From Lachnospiraceae bacterium (lineage in GTDB: Bacteria; Bacillota; Clostridia; Lachnospirales; Lachnospiraceae), in NCBI GenBank assembly GCA_003979345.1, contig RYVZ01000004.1, positions 98,282 through 162,281 of the forward strand: DNA of 64,000 nt, in the 5' to 3' direction. Shown here one piece after another: positions 42,073-51,517 of this stretch. The number at the start of each line of letters is the position of its first letter. Position 1 is the stretch's first letter. The position numbers and the translations under genes are program-made. The notes under the pieces were generated by a model. That model saw only the letters and a list, made by a program, of their open reading frames with translations, did no database searches and was not told the origin of the DNA.

Positions 42073-43977
42073 TTAGATGATCCGCTTAAATTTCTTCTCC
42101 AGTTCATATTTAGACATTGCAACGATCGTCGGTCTGCCGTGCGGACAATGATAGGGATTGTCTAAGTAAAGAAGCTCACTGATCAATACCTCCGCCTCGG
42201 CTGCCGTCATAGACATGTTTCCCTTAACGGCAGATTTACATGCCATAGAAGCCAGCTTCTCATATATCACATCAGGCGTTCCACGGACAGGACCGTCAAC
42301 AAGCTCATCCAGCATATTCATCAAAAGTTCACGCTCATTGCAGCCGTACAGATCCATCGGTACCGTGCGGACAGCCACCTCATTCCCGCCAAAATCCTCG
42401 ATCTCAAATCCGAGTTTCAAAAAGTGTCCGCGGTATTCCGACAATACCTGATACTCCCTTGCGTTCAGGTGAAGGATCATCGGCGGTGTGAGCATCTGTC
42501 CCGGCATGTCCTTTTCTTTCAAATGCTTCATCAAACGTTCAAATTTGACTTTTTCATGCGCGGCATGCTGATCAATGATAAACAGCTTGTCTTCATACTG
42601 CACCAGCCAGTAAGTATCAAATATCTGCCCCAAAATCTTGTGTCCCGGCTTTGCCGCTTCGCTTAATAATTTATCGTTAAACAGTTCCATCTGGTGTGGT
42701 TTTCCGTTAATCAGACTATCGCTTGTATCGATAGGATTTGCATGAATATCGTCGTTTTCCGCGATGCCCGCAGCATTTGGTTCCTCAATCAATCTTGTTT
42801 GGCGGTTCGTTTGAAAGAAATCTTGCAAATCCGGTGTTTTTTCCCCATAAACCGTCTCCTCCCGCAAGACGGGAACCGGACGCCTGTTTGTCTCAAACGG
42901 CTCCGGAGCACCTTCGCTTAACGATTTTTTCTCCGCCACAATATCTTGTAGATGCTCCTTTTCGTCTAAAATAACCTGCGGAATAAATTCATTTCCTTTC
43001 AGCGCTTCAGACACAGCCTGATAAACGATATCGAAAAATTCCTGTTGTCTGATAAAGCGGATCTCCATCTTCGACGGATGAACGTTCACATCGATTTCAT
43101 CCGCCGGAACCCCGACCGCCAGCATACAGACCGGGTATTTATGCTTCATAAGATAGGACTGATACGCCTCCTCAACCGCTCTTGCTATGATGTCGCTCTT
43201 AATATAGCGGCTGTTGACAAAGTAGTTTTCCATATTCCTGTTTGCGCGGTTCATCTCGGGCTTACCGATATAGCCGCTGATATGGATGCCATCCCGCTCA
43301 TAGTCGACCGGAATCAGGCATTCTGACACGTCCCGCCCAAAAATACGATAGATCACTTCGCGCAGATCACCGTTTCCGCTCGTATGAAAACGTGTATCCC
43401 TGTTCATGACAAATTTGAACGAAACCTCAGGTCTTGACATTGCAAGATGTTCCATCAGATCAGCAATATAGCTGCCTTCTGTTGCAAACGATTTTAGAAA
43501 CTTCCTTCGCACTGGTATATTATAGAACAGATTTCTTACCATGATCGTTGTACCGTCCGGCGCACCCACCTCGGACAGTTCCTCCTCTGCGCCGCCAGAA
43601 ATCAGGTAACGTACCCCTGCATAATCGTCAGCCGTCTTGCTGATGATCTCCACTTTGGAAACTGCCGCGATGCTGGACAGTGCTTCGCCGCGAAAACCAA
43701 GTGAACGAATGGAAAGCAGATCTTCCACAGAATGGATCTTGCTCGTCGCATGTCTTAAAAATGCCGTCCGGATCTGATCCTTCGGAATACCGCTTCCATT
43801 GTCCGTTACACGGATGAAACTTGTGCCGCCCTCCGTGATCTCAACAGTAACGGCATCTGCCCCCGCGTCCATCGCATTCTCCACAAGCTCTTTCACCACG
43901 CTGACCGGACGCTCCACAACCTCGCCCGCCGCGATCTTGTCTATCGTCTCAGAATCAAGTACTGCGATCTGCGCCAT
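42073..43977 (-). CDS. mutL: DNA mismatch repair protein MutL
   Basis: 634 residues. The GHKL ATPase starts IAAGEVVERPVSVVKELVENAMDAGA, with DNGSGI and RSLGFRGEAL motifs. The C-terminal endonuclease/dimerisation domain has DQHAAHEKVKFERL and the terminal CPHGRPT. It is the MutL nicking endonuclease of organisms without MutH. It follows mutS by 14 bases and precedes miaA, a common Firmicute arrangement. Confidence 0.95.
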   Translation of the reverse strand: MAQIAVLDSETIDKIAAGEVVERPVSVVKELVENAMDAGADAVTVEITEGGTSFIRVTDNGSGIPKDQIRTAFLRHATSKIHSVEDLLSIRSLGFRGEALSSIAAVSKVEIISKTADDYAGVRYLISGGAEEELSEVGAPDGTTIMVRNLFYNIPVRRKFLKSFATEGSYIADLMEHLAMSRPEVSFKFVMNRDTRFHTSGNGDLREVIYRIFGRDVSECLIPVDYERDGIHISGYIGKPEMNRANRNMENYFVNSRYIKSDIIARAVEEAYQSYLMKHKYPVCMLAVGVPADEIDVNVHPSKMEIRFIRQQEFFDIVYQAVSEALKGNEFIPQVILDEKEHLQDIVAEKKSLSEGAPEPFETNRRPVPVLREETVYGEKTPDLQDFFQTNRQTRLIEEPNAAGIAENDDIHANPIDTSDSLINGKPHQMELFNDKLLSEAAKPGHKILGQIFDTYWLVQYEDKLFIIDQHAAHEKVKFERLMKHLKEKDMPGQMLTPPMILHLNAREYQVLSEYRGHFLKLGFEIEDFGGNEVAVRTVPMDLYGCNERELLMNMLDELVDGPVRGTPDVIYEKLASMACKSAVKGNMSMTAAEAEVLISELLYLDNPYHCPHGRPTIVAMSKYELEKKFKRII

Positions 43978-43991
43978 GCCGCACCTCCTTT

Positions 43992-46643
43992 TTACCAGCG
44001 GTTATTCAGCTTATTTTGCAGCCGATATAAGGTATTCAACGCATCCAACGGTGTCAGATTGCTAATGTCGATCTCTTTTAATTCTTTCACGACGTCTTCG
44101 TCCTTCACTGCATCAAACAGAGACATCTGCCCTCTGTCCACCTCGTCACAGATCACGGGTTTACGCTTTACATTTCCTCCGGCAGGCGACGAAATACTCT
44201 GAATCTTGTCCGTTATATCGTTATCAGACAGCTGCTCTGCAATTTCTTTTGCCCGCCCGATCACGATATCAGGAACGCCCGCCAGCTTAGCCACCTGAAT
44301 ACCATAGCTGCGGTCTGCGCCGCCCTTCATGATCTTTCGCAGAAAAACAATGTCGTCCCCCTTCTCCTTTACGGCTATGCAGTAATTATTCACATTATCC
44401 ATTTTTCCCTCAAGCTCGGTCAGCTCGTGATAATGCGTTGCAAATAATGTTTTTGCACCCAGGACATTCCGGTTGCTGATATGTTCGATGACCGCCCATG
44501 CGATTGAAAGCCCGTCAAACGTAGATGTACCTCGCCCGATCTCGTCTAGGACAAGCAGGGACTTAGACGTCGCATTACGCAGAATATTGGCAACCTCATT
44601 CATTTCGACCATGAACGTACTCTGCCCCGAAGCAAGATCATCCGAAGCTCCGACACGCGTAAAAATCCGGTCCACCAGACCGATATCGGCAGTTTTTGCC
44701 GGAACGAACGAACCGATCTGCGCCATGAGCACGATCAGCGCCGTCTGGCGCATGTAAGTCGATTTCCCCGCCATGTTCGGTCCCGTGATCACGGCAATAC
44801 AATGCTTCCCGTTATCCAGATGCGTATCGTTCGAAACAAACATATCATGTTCGATCATCTTCTCTACGACCGGATGTCTGCCATCTTTAATGTCAATGAT
44901 GCCTTTTTCGTTAATCGCCGGCCGCACATAGTGATTCCGTTCCGCCACAAGAGAAAGCGATGCGAATACGTCAAGCGCAGCAACGGCTTTTGCCGTGCGC
45001 TGGATCCGGTCAAGCTCCGCAGCGATCCGGTCACGCACGCTGCAGAATACATCGTATTCCAATGCAGTCAGCTTATCCTCCGCATTTAGTATCGTATCCT
45101 CCAGCTCCTTTAGGCGCGGCGTCGTATACCTCTCTGCATTCGTCAGTGTCTGCTTCCGGACGTAGTCGTCCGGCACCATGTTCTTAAACGAATTCGTGAC
45201 CTCAAAATAGTATCCGAATACCTTGTTATATTTAATGCGAAGATTTTTGATGCCGGTGCGCTCCCTGTCCTCACTCTCCAATCTGGCAAGCCAGTCCTTT
45301 CCCTCGGTCTTTGCCTTGCGCAGTGTATCGATATTCTGGTCATAACCGTCCCTGATGATACCACCCTCCCTGATCGTGACGGGCGGCTCCTCATCATCAA
45401 TGGCTTCTCCGATCAGCGCACATACATCCTCCAGCGAATCGATCTCCTGATCAATACCAGAAAGCAGCTTTGATGAGAAGCCGCCAAGAACCAGTTTGAT
45501 CGCGGGCAGCATGGCAAGCGAATTGCGGAACGCGATCAGATCACGCGGATTTGCGCTCATGTAGCTGACCCTGCCAAGCAGCCGCTCCAGATCGTAAATC
45601 GGTCCCAAATACTCCCTGATCTCATCCCGCGCAGTCGGATCAGCGCAAAGCTCCGAAACCGCCTCCAGACGTTCCACGATCGCATCTTTCTCAACAAGCG
45701 GCTGCTCGATAAAACTGCGCAGTGTCCGTGCTCCCATCGCCGTCTTCGTTTTATCCAGTACCCATAAAAGACTTCCACGCTTTGTTTTTTCCCGCAGAGT
45801 CTCCGTCAGCTCCAGATTACGCCTTGTTGCGCTGTCCAAAAGCATATATTTGCTTGTCAGATACGGACATAAATGGGTGATATGGGACAGTGATATTTTC
45901 TGCGTTTCGTTTAAGTAGAGCATGACCGCGCCTGCCGCGACAAGCCCGTTCGGAAAATCTTCGACGCCGAGCCCGGTCAGGACCTGTACATGAAACTGCC
46001 TCATCAGCGCTTTTTTGCAGGCATCCTCGTCAAAATACCAAGGTTCCAGCCGGTTGACGCAGATATGTAATCTGCTGCGAAGATCCTCCAGATCAACGCC
46101 GCAGAGCGTAAACGCATCGTTACAGATGATCTCGGACGGCAGATATCTATTGATTTCGTCAAGCAGGCGTTTCGTATCCTCCACCTCAGTCAAAAAGTAA
46201 TCTCCGGTGGAAACATCTACAATAGAGATCCCGATCCGGTTTTCAATATAGACGACCGCCATCAGATAATTATTTTTTCCCTCATCGATAAACTGATTAT
46301 CGACATTTGTACCGGGCGTGACGATGCGGATCACTTCGCGTTTCACCATGCCCTTCGCAAGCTTCGGATCCTCCACCTGCTCGCAGATCGCAACTTTATA
46401 CCCTTTTGTAACCAAACGATTTATGTAGCTTTCTGCCGCATGAAACGGCACCCCGCACATCGGTGCACGCTCCTCCATTCCGCACGCTTTCCCCGTCAGC
46501 GTCAGTTCCAGTTCCTTTGATACAATTTTGGCATCATCAAAAAACATCTCATAGAAGTCGCCAAGCCGGTAAAAAAGAATACAGTCTTTATGTTTTTCCT
46601 TGGTATCCAAATAATGCTGCATCATCGGTGTGATCTCAGCCAT
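43992..46643 (-). CDS. mutS: DNA mismatch repair protein MutS
   Basis: 883 residues. The mismatch-binding N-terminus starts AEITPMMQHYLDTKEKHKDCILFYRLGDFYEMFFDDA, including the F-x-E wedge motif. The C-terminal ATPase has the P-loop TGPNMAGKSTYMRQ, LLVLDEIGRGTSTFDG and FATHYHELTELE. It recognises mismatches and recruits MutL. I start at 46643, overlapping the end of miaB by 8 bases; the longer frame is a 22-residue run-on inside miaB. Confidence 0.95.
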   Translation of the reverse strand: MAEITPMMQHYLDTKEKHKDCILFYRLGDFYEMFFDDAKIVSKELELTLTGKACGMEERAPMCGVPFHAAESYINRLVTKGYKVAICEQVEDPKLAKGMVKREVIRIVTPGTNVDNQFIDEGKNNYLMAVVYIENRIGISIVDVSTGDYFLTEVEDTKRLLDEINRYLPSEIICNDAFTLCGVDLEDLRSRLHICVNRLEPWYFDEDACKKALMRQFHVQVLTGLGVEDFPNGLVAAGAVMLYLNETQKISLSHITHLCPYLTSKYMLLDSATRRNLELTETLREKTKRGSLLWVLDKTKTAMGARTLRSFIEQPLVEKDAIVERLEAVSELCADPTARDEIREYLGPIYDLERLLGRVSYMSANPRDLIAFRNSLAMLPAIKLVLGGFSSKLLSGIDQEIDSLEDVCALIGEAIDDEEPPVTIREGGIIRDGYDQNIDTLRKAKTEGKDWLARLESEDRERTGIKNLRIKYNKVFGYYFEVTNSFKNMVPDDYVRKQTLTNAERYTTPRLKELEDTILNAEDKLTALEYDVFCSVRDRIAAELDRIQRTAKAVAALDVFASLSLVAERNHYVRPAINEKGIIDIKDGRHPVVEKMIEHDMFVSNDTHLDNGKHCIAVITGPNMAGKSTYMRQTALIVLMAQIGSFVPAKTADIGLVDRIFTRVGASDDLASGQSTFMVEMNEVANILRNATSKSLLVLDEIGRGTSTFDGLSIAWAVIEHISNRNVLGAKTLFATHYHELTELEGKMDNVNNYCIAVKEKGDDIVFLRKIMKGGADRSYGIQVAKLAGVPDIVIGRAKEIAEQLSDNDITDKIQSISSPAGGNVKRKPVICDEVDRGQMSLFDAVKDEDVVKELKEIDISNLTPLDALNTLYRLQNKLNNRW

Positions 46644-48123
46644 GTTCCATTTCCCCCATATAATAAAAGCCCCGGCATTCCGTAAGTCTGACCGTTCTGA
46701 TCGTACCAATCATTTCAGGAGTTCCTTTTAGATGGACGATCATATTATTGGAAAGCCTGCCGATCACAAGAGACGCGTCTTTTTCATTCACTTCCTCGAT
46801 CAGCGCCGGCAGTGATCGTCCTTCAATGAGCATCGCACGCTCCCGCGCAGTCTCCTGTACCGCGCTAAGAACACGGTCAAACTGCCTTGTAACCTCTGCC
46901 TGTGGAACCTGTTCCATCGCTGCCGCCGGTGTTCCGGTGCGTCTGCTGTACTGAAATGTAAATGCATTATCAAACGCCACTTTGCGGATCACATCGATCG
47001 TATCGTCCACATCCTCTTTTGTCTCTCCCGGAAAACCGACAATAATATCTGTAGAGATCGCCATGTCCGGTATCTCATTCCGTATTTTAAGTGCAAGAGC
47101 CAGATAATGATCCTTGTCATAACGGCGGTTCATTGCCGCCAAAATCCTGCTTGAACCGGACTGTAACGGCAGATGTAAGTGACGGCAGATCTTCCCCGAC
47201 TCTTTCATAACACCGATCAACTCATCCGAAAGGTCCTTCGGGTGGGATGTCATAAAACGAATGCGCTCGATCCCATCCACTTTCTCCACTTCCCGCAGCA
47301 ATCCTGCAAAAGAAATTTCATCTGAAAGTCCCCTGCCATAAGAATTGACATTCTGTCCAAGCAGCATGATCTCTTTAACTCCGTCCGCTGCAAGCGACTC
47401 GATCTCCCGAAGGATCTCGCGTGCATCCCGGCTGCGCTCCCTGCCTCTGACATACGGCACGATACAGTAGCTGCAGAAATTATTGCAGCCGAACATAATA
47501 TTGACACCTGACTTATAAGAATATTTCGGTCTGACCGGAAGCTGTTCGACGATCGTGTTTGTATCTTTCCAAATATCGATCAGCATGCCTTCCGATTCAT
47601 ACATGGCACAGAGCAGCTCTGCAAATTTATAGAGATTATGGGTACCAAATACCAGATCCACAAAAGAATAGCTCTTTTTTAATGTTTCTATGACATTCTG
47701 TTCCTGCATCATGCACCCGCAGAGCGCGATCTTCTTGTGCGGATTTCTTTTCTTCATTGCGTTAAGATGTCCGAGCCTGCCATAAACGCGCTGATTCGCG
47801 TTATCCCTCACGGTACAGGTATTATAGATCACAAAATCCGCGTCCTCCGAGTCCGTAACCGCATAACCGGCTTTCACCAAAATACCGAGCAGCTTTTCGG
47901 AATCGCGCGCATTCATCTGACAGCCAAAAGTAATGACTGAACAAGTCAATGAACGGTCGAGACGTTCGTTTTCCTCCTTCACGATCTGCCTGCACTTCGC
48001 CATAAAGTAATATTGACGCTGTGGTTCAAAATCAGGAGGACTGCAATGAACATTGACCCTGTCCAAATCTATATGCTTTAATTCTTCTGTCGTAATATTT
48101 TCTAAATCAATATAAGAATCCAT
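46636..48123 (-). CDS. miaB: tRNA-2-methylthio-N6-dimethylallyladenosine synthase
   Basis: 495 residues. The N-terminal UPF0004 domain carries the auxiliary cluster cysteines (TFGCQMNARDSE, TCTVRDNA, GCMMQ). The radical-SAM motif CxxxCxxC is in GCNNFCSYCIVPYVRGRE, and a C-terminal TRAM domain follows. It methylthiolates A37 of tRNAs prenylated by MiaA. An extra 60 residues at the N-terminus (MDSYIDLENITTEE onward) are typical for Clostridia. It overlaps mutS. Confidence 0.95.
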   Translation of the reverse strand: MDSYIDLENITTEELKHIDLDRVNVHCSPPDFEPQRQYYFMAKCRQIVKEENERLDRSLTCSVITFGCQMNARDSEKLLGILVKAGYAVTDSEDADFVIYNTCTVRDNANQRVYGRLGHLNAMKKRNPHKKIALCGCMMQEQNVIETLKKSYSFVDLVFGTHNLYKFAELLCAMYESEGMLIDIWKDTNTIVEQLPVRPKYSYKSGVNIMFGCNNFCSYCIVPYVRGRERSRDAREILREIESLAADGVKEIMLLGQNVNSYGRGLSDEISFAGLLREVEKVDGIERIRFMTSHPKDLSDELIGVMKESGKICRHLHLPLQSGSSRILAAMNRRYDKDHYLALALKIRNEIPDMAISTDIIVGFPGETKEDVDDTIDVIRKVAFDNAFTFQYSRRTGTPAAAMEQVPQAEVTRQFDRVLSAVQETARERAMLIEGRSLPALIEEVNEKDASLVIGRLSNNMIVHLKGTPEMIGTIRTVRLTECRGFYYMGEMEHG

Positions 48124-48168
48124 CTTTCATCCTTATGCGTATGTTTTTACTTTCTTAATCCCAATTTA

Positions 48169-49443
48169 TTACAGCTCCCTGATCTGCCCGTTTCCCACGA
48201 TCTGATACTTATAAGAGGTCAGTTCCCTTAATCCCATCGGTCCGCGTGCATGCAATTTTTGCGTGGAGATCCCGATTTCCGCGCCAAATCCAAACTCAAA
48301 ACCGTCCGTAAACCTTGTTGATGCATTGACATACACACATGCAGAATCTACTGCGTCTAAAAAGCGCTTTGCCGTCTCTTTATTTTCGGTAAGGATCGCG
48401 TCGGAATGTCCCGTATGATAATGATTGATATGCGTGATCGCTTCCTCAATATCACTTACGGTTTTAATTGAAATGATATAATCCAAATATTCTTTTGCAA
48501 AATCTTCTTCCGTCGCTTCCATGCAGTCTCCGATCACCCTGGCTGCCTGCTCATCTGCGCGCATTTCCACATGATACCTGCGCAGTTCCTCTGCAAGCTT
48601 TGGCAAAAAAGCATCCTTAATCTTTTCATGAATGACCAGCGATTCACAGGCGTTACAGACGCCGATGCGCTGGGTTTTGGCATTAATGATGATCGGGACC
48701 GCTTTCTCAAGATCCGCATCTGCATCCACGTAAATGTGACAGTTTCCTGTCCCAGTCTCAATGACAGGTATACTTGCACTTTCGACGACAGCGCGGATCA
48801 ATCCCGCCCCGCCGCGCGGAATGAGAACATCCACATATTGATTCATTTTCATAAACTGCGCCGTGACGGCTCTGTCCGTATCCGTGATAAGCTGTACGGC
48901 ATCCGCACTGATACCAACATCCGTAAGACTGTTTCTGATACTTTCCGTAATAGCCGTGTTGGAGCACACCGCATCGGAGCCCCCTTTCAGGATCACGGCA
49001 TTTCCTGTCTTAAAACATAAACCAAACGCATCCGCGGTCACATTGGGGCGTGACTCATAGATGATACCGATGACTCCGAGAGGTACACGCACCTGCGATA
49101 TTTCCATACCGTTTGGATGGGTGAAACGCTCTATCACTGTCCCAACCGGATCGCTTAACCCGGCGACCTGACAAAGTCCCTCCGCCATCGCCAGGATCCG
49201 CGCATCGGTCAGCTTTAAACGGTCCAGCAGTCCCTCATGCATGCCTCGTTCTTTTCCTTTTCGCATATCCTGTTCATTCGCCTTTAGAATCGTCTGCGCA
49301 TCCGCTTTCAGCCCTTCCGCCACGCGAAGCAGCGCGCTGTTCTTTTGCTTTGTTGTAAGCGACTGAAGCTCATATTTGACCTGTACGGCACGCATGCCAA
49401 TCTCTTTCAGCCTTTCTGACTGTTCCCTGTTTATCCCATCCAT
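48169..49443 (-). CDS. proA: Gamma-glutamyl phosphate reductase
   Basis: 424 residues of the aldehyde-dehydrogenase-like ProA family. It reduces gamma-glutamyl phosphate to glutamate semialdehyde in proline synthesis. Landmarks: RVPLGVIGIIYESRPNVTADAFGLCFKTGNAVILKGGSD and the catalytic cysteine in QRIGVCNACESLVIH. It is separated from proB (50487-51344) by a folate enzyme and a DUF896 gene, though all are on the same strand. Confidence 0.95.
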   Translation of the reverse strand: MDGINREQSERLKEIGMRAVQVKYELQSLTTKQKNSALLRVAEGLKADAQTILKANEQDMRKGKERGMHEGLLDRLKLTDARILAMAEGLCQVAGLSDPVGTVIERFTHPNGMEISQVRVPLGVIGIIYESRPNVTADAFGLCFKTGNAVILKGGSDAVCSNTAITESIRNSLTDVGISADAVQLITDTDRAVTAQFMKMNQYVDVLIPRGGAGLIRAVVESASIPVIETGTGNCHIYVDADADLEKAVPIIINAKTQRIGVCNACESLVIHEKIKDAFLPKLAEELRRYHVEMRADEQAARVIGDCMEATEEDFAKEYLDYIISIKTVSDIEEAITHINHYHTGHSDAILTENKETAKRFLDAVDSACVYVNASTRFTDGFEFGFGAEIGISTQKLHARGPMGLRELTSYKYQIVGNGQIREL

Positions 49444-49561
49444 ACGATATTTCCCTGTTACCTTTCCAAATCTTCTCTGAAGAATTATTGCTTACTTATC
49501 GTAACTCATTTCCACGTTTTATGCGCTGTGTTGATACAAGAAAATTCTTTATTGATCGCCC

Positions 49562-50200
49562 TCACGTCGTCCGCCAGCCATTCTCAGTCAATATCAGATC
49601 CGGTCTCATGTCATGCAATTCTGCCCGAATCCCTGTATCGCTATGCTGACACTCAAAAAACAACGCGATCGTCCGCATCGGATTTTCTGACAAAAAACAG
49701 TCATAAAATCCGCCGCCGTAGCCGATCCGGTTTCCGTGATCGTCAAATGCACATCCCGGCATCAGCATCAGGCTTCTTTCCGGCTCATACGCATAATGCG
49801 CACACATATCCGCATCAGGCTCGGGTATTCCAAGAGCGCTTTTTTTCATGGCAGCTAGTCCTATGCGCATGATCTCTCCGACAAGATGACCCTCCAACAT
49901 GCAGAATACCATTTTGCGCTTTCCGGTCACGACCGGACAACAGACCTTCTTCCCGTCCCTGAATGCCTGACAAATAATCTCCTGCGTCGAAACTTCGCTT
50001 TTGCAGGAAGCATAGACAAGTAAAAATGCCGCCTCACGATACCATGGATGCATCAGCAGCTGCTCCCCGATCCGGGCACTCTTTTTCGCCCGTTCTGATT
50101 CCGTCAGCTGATTCCTCCGAAAAAGCGCTTCTTTTCTAATCGCACGCTTCAAAGTACCGGCTTCCTGAATCCCGGCTGTCTCAATTCGCACTGTTTCCAT
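49562..50200 (-). CDS. 5-formyltetrahydrofolate cyclo-ligase
   Basis: About 212 residues. N-terminal LKRAIRKEALFRRNQLTESERAKKSARI and C-terminal MLMPGCAFDDHGNRIGYGGGFYDCFL are the two family signatures. It uses ATP to turn 5-formyl-THF into 5,10-methenyl-THF, returning the inhibitory side product to the folate pool. The METVRIE start (50200) overlaps the DUF896 gene by 20 bases. The ribosome binding site is weak, so coupling to that gene is likely. Confidence 0.9.
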   Translation of the reverse strand: METVRIETAGIQEAGTLKRAIRKEALFRRNQLTESERAKKSARIGEQLLMHPWYREAAFLLVYASCKSEVSTQEIICQAFRDGKKVCCPVVTGKRKMVFCMLEGHLVGEIMRIGLAAMKKSALGIPEPDADMCAHYAYEPERSLMLMPGCAFDDHGNRIGYGGGFYDCFLSENPMRTIALFFECQHSDTGIRAELHDMRPDLILTENGWRTT

Positions 50201-50402
50201 GTTCTTTTCCCAGATCAGTGATACTCCCATCCTCATTCTGAATCCGGATGGAGCTTAACTGCCCGCGCAGATTCGCACGCACATTCTCAATATACTCCTG
50301 ACGCAGACGCGCCTGTTCCTCTTTTTCTTCTTCGGTCAGACCCTCTGCTTTGGATTTGTGATACAGCTCGTTGATCCGCGCCGTCAGTTCTTCTACTTTC
50401 AT
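50181..50402 (-). CDS. DUF896/YnzC family small protein
   Basis: 73 residues: a helical hairpin MKVEELTARINELYHKSKAEGLTEEEKEEQARLRQEY followed by IENVRANLRGQLSSI, the well-conserved DUF896 (UPF0291, YnzC) pattern. The family is of unknown function. GGAG lies seven bases before the chosen ATG; an ATG two codons earlier is possible. It sits between proB and the folate enzyme, overlapping the latter. Confidence 0.88.
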   Translation of the reverse strand: MKVEELTARINELYHKSKAEGLTEEEKEEQARLRQEYIENVRANLRGQLSSIRIQNEDGSITDLGKEHGNSAN

Positions 50403-50486
50403 AGGCATACTCCATTTCTGTTCCTGTCTGCATTTAAGAATCCATGCATTTTCAGCATAAGCTGCAAAAAACCGATCCTTCCCTGC

Positions 50487-51344
50487 TCAGTCGTCATGCA
50501 TCTTCTTCACAAAATCAGTCAGATAAAAATCATCATCTTTATGCGCCGTAAACAGCGTCCCATATTCCCTGCCGTCCATGATCCGGTGAATGATCCTCAC
50601 ATCCGCACTGTTCGCGATGATCATATCCGCACCCGACGCCGTCGCGATCTTCGCTGCCGCAAGCTTTGTGTCCATACCACCCGTACCGACACTGCTTCCC
50701 GTCTCGTGTTTGCCCATCCGCAGGATATTTTCATCGATCTGATGCACGACCGGGATAAACCGGGCATCCGGATTATTCCTCGGATTATCCGTGTACAGCC
50801 CGTTGATATCCGACAACAGCAGGAGCAGATCGGCGCCGATCAGCGCCGCAACGATCGCAGAAAGAGTATCGTTATCGCCAATTTCAATCTCATAAGTCGC
50901 AACCGTATCGTTTTCATTGACGATTGGGATGACGCCAAGCTTTAAGAGTTCCGTAAACGTGTTGACCGCGTTAAACCGATTCAGATTATCCACGATCGTA
51001 TTTTTCGTCATTAAGATCTGAGCGGCCACCTGATTATATTCCGCAAATATTTTTTGATAGGTCATCATGAGCCGTGCCTGACCGATCGCCGCACATGCCT
51101 GCTTAACCGCGATCGGGTTATCGCCGTCTTTGATCTGCACTGCTTTCCTGCCGCAGGCAATTGCCCCGGACGTCACAAGCACAACATCCTTTCCCTGATT
51201 GCGCAGATTACAAAGCTCACGGACAAGCACCTCCATTTTTATATAGTCCAGATCCCCTGTTTCCGGATGCTGCAGGGAAGATGATCCTATTTTGACTACA
51301 ATTCTTTTCTTGTTTCGAATTGCCTCCCTTATCTGGTGTTCCAT
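50487..51344 (-). CDS. proB: Glutamate 5-kinase, PUA-less form
   Basis: 285 residues of the amino-acid-kinase fold, phosphorylating glutamate at the gamma position for proline synthesis. Motifs: VVKIGSSSL, LVTSGAIACGRKAV, NENDTVAT and VGTGGMDTKLAAA. It ends soon after the kinase domain, so the C-terminal PUA domain of E. coli ProB is missing, as in many clostridia. The start at 51344 has GAGG six bases upstream. The open frame extends 48 codons further through a palindromic repeat element (51378-51483), but that part is not a credible N-terminus. Confidence 0.93.
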   Translation of the reverse strand: MEHQIREAIRNKKRIVVKIGSSSLQHPETGDLDYIKMEVLVRELCNLRNQGKDVVLVTSGAIACGRKAVQIKDGDNPIAVKQACAAIGQARLMMTYQKIFAEYNQVAAQILMTKNTIVDNLNRFNAVNTFTELLKLGVIPIVNENDTVATYEIEIGDNDTLSAIVAALIGADLLLLLSDINGLYTDNPRNNPDARFIPVVHQIDENILRMGKHETGSSVGTGGMDTKLAAAKIATASGADMIIANSADVRIIHRIMDGREYGTLFTAHKDDDFYLTDFVKKMHDD

Positions 51345-51377
51345 ATGAATCCTCATTCCTTCCAAAGTCCGCAGATT

Positions 51378-51483
51378 TAAGGAAACGCTGATGAAAGCGT
51401 TTCCCGCGCCGGATTTGAGCTGCAAATCCGTACACATCAGCCGAAAGCTTAAGTGAAACGCTGATTTAGTCAGTGCTTCCTTA
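51378..51483. repeat. Small palindromic (MITE-like) element upstream of proB
   Basis: A 106-bp element is bounded by 14-bp inverted repeats, TAAGGAAACGCTGA (51378-51391) and TCAGTGCTTCCTTA (51470-51483), with two mismatches. Inside it, GAAACGCTGAT recurs as a direct copy at 51382 and 51455, a GAAACGC/GCGTTTC hairpin occurs near 51382-51404, and CGGATTT pairs with AAATCCG around 51410-51430. It has no coding capacity for a transposase. It lies between the FAD oxidoreductase gene and proB, in the proB leader. Confidence 0.7.
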
Positions 51484-51517
51484 GACATAAGCCATCATTC
51501 TGCCACTACCCACCTTA

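Noticed and set aside
51345..51488. 48-codon N-terminal extension of proB
   Set aside because: The extension runs through the palindromic element, has no ribosome binding site, and ProB homologues start near MEHQIREAI, where a GAGG ribosome binding site is well placed.
51345..51517. Riboswitch or T-box in the proB leader
   Set aside because: The conserved T-box sequence and riboswitch core motifs are absent. The stems are better explained by terminal inverted repeats of a mobile-type element.
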